In this document: positions 60,219 to 64,000 of the stretch, piece after piece
How the letters are laid out: each line of letters begins with the position of its first letter
How positions within the stretch are numbered: the first letter of the stretch is position 1
Assembly (NCBI GenBank): GCA_964593065.1
Contig: CAZQGO010000010.1
Coordinates: 25,503-89,502, forward strand
Direction of reading: 5' to 3'
Length of the DNA: 64,000 bases
Source of the DNA: CAZQGO01 sp964593065
GTDB taxonomy: Bacteria > Oederibacteriota > JAAXVQ01
Notes under the pieces: generated by a model
What the model was told of the DNA's origin: nothing
The model's database searches: none
Seen by the model: the letters and a program-made list of their open reading frames with translations, nothing else
Translations under genes and position numbers: made by a program

Positions 60219-62534
60219 TCATTTCCAGGTTCGCCAGCGCACCGGCTCGCGGGGACGCAACCTCACTTCCACGGCCCCCCGCGCGCGCGTATCCAGGATC
60301 TGGCCGCAGAAACGGCGCAGGCGCTTCAGGGTCTCCCCGACCGGGAAGCCGAAGGGATTGCGGCTGCCCGGGCTGACCACGGCCACTTGCGGGAGGCTTT
60401 TCAGCAGAAGTTCCACGCCGGTGGAATGCCGGGAGCCGTGGTGCCCGACTTTTAAAACGCGGCAGCACTTGGGCAACAGCCACTGCGCCTCGCTGTCGGC
60501 CCCTGCGTCCCCGGTGAACAGCACCCCGCCGCCCCGGGTTTCCGCCAGCACGACCAAACTGCCCCGGTTCCCGGACGGCAGGCGTCCGGGCGGGGGCCAC
60601 ACGGCCGTCAGTCGTATCCCCTCCGGCAGGGCGAATTTTTGTCCCCGGCGCAACTCGTGGCGCTTCATCCCGGATCCGGACAACCGCCGCGCCAACCGGA
60701 TGTGCTGGTTTTCCGGAAACCCGGCCTGCAGCAGGCAACCGGGCCGGAAATACCGGCTGCAGGCCTCCACGCCGCCCGCGTGATCATCATCCCAATGCGA
60801 AATCAGCAGGGCCGTCAGACGGTTGATTCCCCGGGAGGCCAGGAAGGGTTTGACCCGCATGAGGAATTCACCTTCGGACCCCGTATCGATCAGGATCCGC
60901 GCTCTTCCCTGCTCCAGCAGCGCCGCCTCTCCCAGGCGCAGGGATAGAAAGGTCAGGCGCACTTCGTTTGCTTCGACCGGCGGCGGCTGGAAGAGCGGAT
61001 ACACCGCCAGCAGCAGAAGCAGGCTGAAGCCTCCGGCCAGGCGCCAGGGCCGCAGCAGCAGCGCCAGGGCCGCAGCCCAGGCGGCCGGGATCCACCACGC
61101 CGGCGGCGGCCATAGGAAAATTCGGCTCCACGGCCAGGACTCGGCGTACGTTGCCAAGAACGATAACCCGGCCGCGGCACCGCTCGCCATTGTCCCGGCC
61201 AGGGCCCCCAGCCCGGGCACGCCGCGGTCCAGGATCACCGTCGCCAAACCTCCGCCGATCATGGCCGTCACCAGCGGCGTGGCCGCCAAATTGGCAATGA
61301 ATCCTGCAGGCGACAACGCGGAAAAATAATACAGGGAGAGCGGCGCCGTTCCCAGCCAGGCCGCCGTGGTCATTCTCAGCGGAGCCAGCAACCACGCGCG
61401 CCATCGTCCCTTCCGCGCGCCCGGGAGCGCGGGCGCGGGCAGTGTGAGCAGGATCGCGGCCGTGGCCACGAAAGAAAATTGGGCTCCTGCGTCGCGGCAT
61501 AAAAGCGGTTGCCAGGCCAGCAACAGCAGGGCGGCCAGGGCCAGTCCGCTTAATGGATCGGTTCTGCGTCCTGACCCGGCGGCGCCCAGGACGCAGCCCA
61601 GCATGACGACCGCGCGCATGGCCGGCGGCCTGGCCCCGGCGGCCAGCGCGAAGAGGAGCGCGCCCACGAACGCCGGTCCGGCGACGATCCGCCCGGGAAT
61701 TCCTGCCAAGCGGCCCAGGCCCCACAACAGGGAGAAAACCAGGCCCACATGCATGCCGGAAACGGCCAGAACGTGGGCCAGGCCCGCGGCGGACATGGCC
61801 TCCCGCTGCCGCAGCGAAAGCCGCGCGCGGTCTCCCGCCAACACGGACAACAGCCAGCCTTGTTCGCGGGGGAGGACGCGCCGGCGGATGGCCTCCACGC
61901 AGCGGCGGTGCAGGCCGCCCGCCAGAGGTCCCCATCCGAAGCGCGCGGCCCGCAGGCGCCAGGCATCGCCGCGCTCCAGGCCCTGCAGCACGGCGCGAAT
62001 CCCGCGCAGGCGTAAATATTCCCGGTAATCGAACTCGGCGGGGTTGTCCGGCCCGGGAATCTCCGCCAATTTTCCCCTGACGCTCACCCGGTCTCCCGGG
62101 TTCCAGGCCGGCAGCGGCGCTGGCAGCCGGAATAGAACCCGACCGGAGACCGCATGGGACCGCCCGGCCCACTGGGCCTGCGTGCACTGCAACACGCCCT
62201 GCCAGCCGCGGCCCAGGGCGCTCTCCGCCGGCAGGGCAGCCAGTATCCCCGTCAGCAGGATATCCTCGCGGGGCGCCCAGGCCGAGACATCATCCGGCCG
62301 CGGCCGCCCGGCTTGCAGGCTCAAGGCGGCGTAAACGAAAAATATCCCGGCCGCTAAAACGGCCGCTGCGCTCGGTGTGGCCCGCCTGGCCGCAGCCCAC
62401 AGCGCCGACAGAAGGCCGGCCCCCAAAAGCAGCGGTTCCCAGCCGAACGCCAGCCGGCTTCCGCTCCAGGCGCCGAGGCAGGCCGCCAGGGCCATGACCC
62501 GCAGCGGCCGCTGGAAAAACTCCGGAACATCCAT
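60219..62534 (-). CDS. comEC: ComEC/Rec2 family DNA uptake channel
   Basis: The protein has 771 residues. ComEC carries single-stranded DNA across the cytoplasmic membrane during natural transformation. N-terminal helices with a DUF4131-like soluble domain, a Competence domain (AHVLAVSGMHVGLVFSL, then about ten helices) and a C-terminal metallo-beta-lactamase-like nuclease with SHWDDDHAGG (His580) are all present. FTGDAG and VGHHGSRHST complete the metal site. No comEA, comF or pilus genes are in the window, so transformation is possible but not shown. Confidence 0.93.
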   Translation of the reverse strand: MDVPEFFQRPLRVMALAACLGAWSGSRLAFGWEPLLLGAGLLSALWAAARRATPSAAAVLAAGIFFVYAALSLQAGRPRPDDVSAWAPREDILLTGILAALPAESALGRGWQGVLQCTQAQWAGRSHAVSGRVLFRLPAPLPAWNPGDRVSVRGKLAEIPGPDNPAEFDYREYLRLRGIRAVLQGLERGDAWRLRAARFGWGPLAGGLHRRCVEAIRRRVLPREQGWLLSVLAGDRARLSLRQREAMSAAGLAHVLAVSGMHVGLVFSLLWGLGRLAGIPGRIVAGPAFVGALLFALAAGARPPAMRAVVMLGCVLGAAGSGRRTDPLSGLALAALLLLAWQPLLCRDAGAQFSFVATAAILLTLPAPALPGARKGRWRAWLLAPLRMTTAAWLGTAPLSLYYFSALSPAGFIANLAATPLVTAMIGGGLATVILDRGVPGLGALAGTMASGAAAGLSFLATYAESWPWSRIFLWPPPAWWIPAAWAAALALLLRPWRLAGGFSLLLLLAVYPLFQPPPVEANEVRLTFLSLRLGEAALLEQGRARILIDTGSEGEFLMRVKPFLASRGINRLTALLISHWDDDHAGGVEACSRYFRPGCLLQAGFPENQHIRLARRLSGSGMKRHELRRGQKFALPEGIRLTAVWPPPGRLPSGNRGSLVVLAETRGGGVLFTGDAGADSEAQWLLPKCCRVLKVGHHGSRHSTGVELLLKSLPQVAVVSPGSRNPFGFPVGETLKRLRRFCGQILDTRARGAVEVRLRPREPVRWRTWK

Positions 62535-62625
62535 ATGGGTTTAGAAGGCGGGGGAGAAAAAAAGTTGCGGTGTGCTGAGGGTGGGACGGACAGGGCGAAT
62601 GCAACCGGCCCGGTGGAAAGAGCGG

Positions 62626-63630
62626 TCAGCGGCTGGTTTCGCCGGGCAGAAGACTGACGAAAGCCACGCGGTCCCCCCGCGGCTGGGCGACGACCAAGGA
62701 TCCGTCCGCGAGAGCGTGCACGGCCCCGGGATAGAATCCGGCGCGAATCGAGCCGATCACACGTCCCTGGGCGATATCAACCGCCACCAAACGGTAGGAT
62801 TGCTCGCAGGAAACCCACAGCGTATTCCCGTGCACGGCGAGACGGTTGGGTTTGCGCCTGACCCGCAGGCGGATGCGTTCCTCGAACTTCCCGGTGTCCA
62901 GCAGGGAAACATCGCCGGACCCGTAGTTGGACACGCAGGCCGTGTTTCCCGCCAGGAGAATGTCCTGCGGATAGATCCCCACGGTCACGCGTTTCACGAT
63001 TTCCTGGCGTTCGGCGTTCACCACGGCCACGGCGTTCTCGCCCTTCAAGGTGACGAAAGCCAGGTTGCCGTCCCGGGAGAAGGCGATGCCTTGGGGATAG
63101 CGTCCCAGGTGAATGCGGGCCTTATGCTGCAAACCCGGCAGCGTCAACACCCGCACGGCCGAGACCCCGTCGCAAACCCATAGTTCCCGCATCCCGGGCC
63201 GCACGGCGCCGCCGGCGGGCGAGAACCCTCCGGTGCCGAAAGCGCGCAGCACGCGCAGCGGCGTGCCGCCCAAGGTCGTGATGGCCTTGATGCTCAAGTG
63301 AAACACATAGGCGCAGCCCGCCGCCGGATCCGGCACGACGGGACCCGGACCCTGGTTCAGTTTGAGAATTTGCGCCACGGTCCGTTGCCGGGAATCCAGG
63401 ACGTAAACGGCCCCGGCGTTCTCGCAGCTGACCAGCACGCTGCCGGGCGCCGGGCCGGCCTGAATATCCTGGGGCGAATCGCCGACCGCCAGCGTCGCGA
63501 TGTCCACCGGCAGGGTCGGCCCGGTGTCCGCGGCGCAACCCGCGAGGAGCAGGCCCAGGAACGCCGCCAGCGGCCCGAGGAGGCCGGCGCGCGGGCGCTT
63601 AGGCGTGGGCAAAGGAGGCAACCGCTTCAT
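62626..63630 (-). CDS. Lipoprotein with a YncE-like beta-propeller
   Basis: The protein has 334 residues. The signal peptide ends in a lipobox LLAGC (about residue 32). The mature part is a seven-bladed YncE/NHL-like propeller: repeats end in VYVLDSRQRTV, LAFVTLKGENAVAVVNAERQ, ACVSNYGSGDVSLLDTGK and LVAVDIAQGRVIGSI. Such proteins bind ligands or partners in the periplasm. The start overlaps the STAS gene end by 32 bp, so coupled translation is possible. There is no catalytic motif. Confidence 0.85.
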   Translation of the reverse strand: MKRLPPLPTPKRPRAGLLGPLAAFLGLLLAGCAADTGPTLPVDIATLAVGDSPQDIQAGPAPGSVLVSCENAGAVYVLDSRQRTVAQILKLNQGPGPVVPDPAAGCAYVFHLSIKAITTLGGTPLRVLRAFGTGGFSPAGGAVRPGMRELWVCDGVSAVRVLTLPGLQHKARIHLGRYPQGIAFSRDGNLAFVTLKGENAVAVVNAERQEIVKRVTVGIYPQDILLAGNTACVSNYGSGDVSLLDTGKFEERIRLRVRRKPNRLAVHGNTLWVSCEQSYRLVAVDIAQGRVIGSIRAGFYPGAVHALADGSLVVAQPRGDRVAFVSLLPGETSR

Positions 63631-63970
63631 CCACGGTTTTGAAGGAGGAAATGAGGTTCGAAAAAGCCAGGAGGTTGAAAACATTTTTGACCTCCGTGGA
63701 CAGGGCGGCCAGCTTGATGTCGCCGCCCTGTTCGCGCGTCTTCTGCAGGAGGCTGATGAACAACCCCCAGCCGGCCGAGGAGACGTAACTGACCCCCTCC
63801 ATGTTCAGCACCAGTTTATAGCGCTGGTCCCGCAGCTGGGAGGAGAGGTGGTCGTCCAGGATCAGCGTGGTGCCCGTGTCCACCACGCCGTGGATGTCAA
63901 CAATGGTCACCTGGTTATCCTTGTCCTGATGACTTTCAACCTGAATGGATCCATCCCGCCGTATGCTCAT
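63599..63970 (-). CDS. STAS-domain anti-sigma factor antagonist
   Basis: The protein has 123 residues. It is an SpoIIAA/RsbV-like single STAS domain: VTIVDIHGVVDTGTT, LVLNMEGVSYVSSAGWGLF (the Ser in SSAG is the phosphorylation site) and a C-terminal helix. In the known scheme, dephosphorylated antagonist binds a kinase/anti-sigma factor and frees a sigma factor. No kinase or phosphatase is in the window. The ATG at 63970 follows AAGGAGGAG. Whatever lies upstream is outside the window. Confidence 0.93.
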   Translation of the reverse strand: MSIRRDGSIQVESHQDKDNQVTIVDIHGVVDTGTTLILDDHLSSQLRDQRYKLVLNMEGVSYVSSAGWGLFISLLQKTREQGGDIKLAALSTEVKNVFNLLAFSNLISSFKTVDEAVASFAHA

Positions 63971-64000
63971 GGACCTGCTCCTCCTTCAGAACTTTCAGGG

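Noticed and set aside
60219..62534. Evidence for natural competence
   Set aside because: ComEC alone is not enough; no pilus, comEA, comF or dprA genes are in the window.

Overview
The window is a 64-kb piece of a GC-rich chromosome (GC looks to be in the mid-60s by eye) from a Gram-negative-type (diderm) bacterium. The outer membrane is implied by a TonB-dependent receptor, a PorV-like barrel and several lipoproteins. I count 58 protein genes, and every one lies on the minus strand, so transcription runs from high to low coordinates. I see no rRNA, tRNA, CRISPR array, insertion sequence or phage gene. The lineage cannot be fixed from this window. The DapL-type lysine route, the detached MetH activation domain, the TatD/radical-SAM fusion, the PorV-like barrel and the secreted Thr/Pro-repeat protein together suggest a poorly sampled candidate phylum rather than a well-known proteobacterium.

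High coordinates (64-39 kb), in order of transcription: a STAS anti-sigma antagonist, a beta-propeller lipoprotein, ComEC, a DUF192 protein, a TPR lipoprotein, a large degenerate nucleotidyl-cyclase-like protein and a PorV-like barrel. Next come pfkA, a DUF1848 protein, pdxA, ksgA, pepA and dcd. A one-carbon block follows: metH split into a core gene and a separate activation-domain gene, a BioD/DRTGG-like ATPase, a membrane-anchored HEAT-repeat protein, fhs and a NIF3 family gene. An AT-rich gap of about 190 bp carrying DnaA-box matches then precedes tmk-holB-ricT-metG-tatD, an order that recalls the Bacillus subtilis tmk-holB-yaaT-metS-yabD region.

Middle (39-16 kb) is biosynthetic: trpC-trpF-trpB-trpA-accD-folC, a small envelope protein, then one long tightly packed run lysA-dapF-dapA-dapB-(unknown)-dapL-folK-dNK-panB-panC-panD-nadA, followed by nadX behind its own promoter. 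This run makes lysine/meso-diaminopimelate, folate, pantothenate and NAD. Many junctions are 4-bp ATGA overlaps, so translational coupling is likely.

Low coordinates (16-0 kb) are accessory: two tandem paralogues (one with a TTG start), a small Ala-rich exported protein, an unrecognised protein and a transglutaminase-like protein. A TonB receptor/periplasmic binding protein/chemoreceptor operon follows. After that come a PaaK-like ligase overlapping a GT2-DUF2062 fusion, a membrane-anchored C45-type Ntn hydrolase with a TPR tail, a degenerate NodB protein, a beta-helix secreted protein, and a truncated secreted protein with 28-residue Thr/Pro repeats. Near-consensus sigma-70-type promoters (TTGACA-like, 17-18 bp, TATAAT-like) are readable in front of many units. 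Two diverged copies of a hairpin-rich intergenic repeat of about 250 bp sit directly 3' of two unrelated membrane-protein genes.
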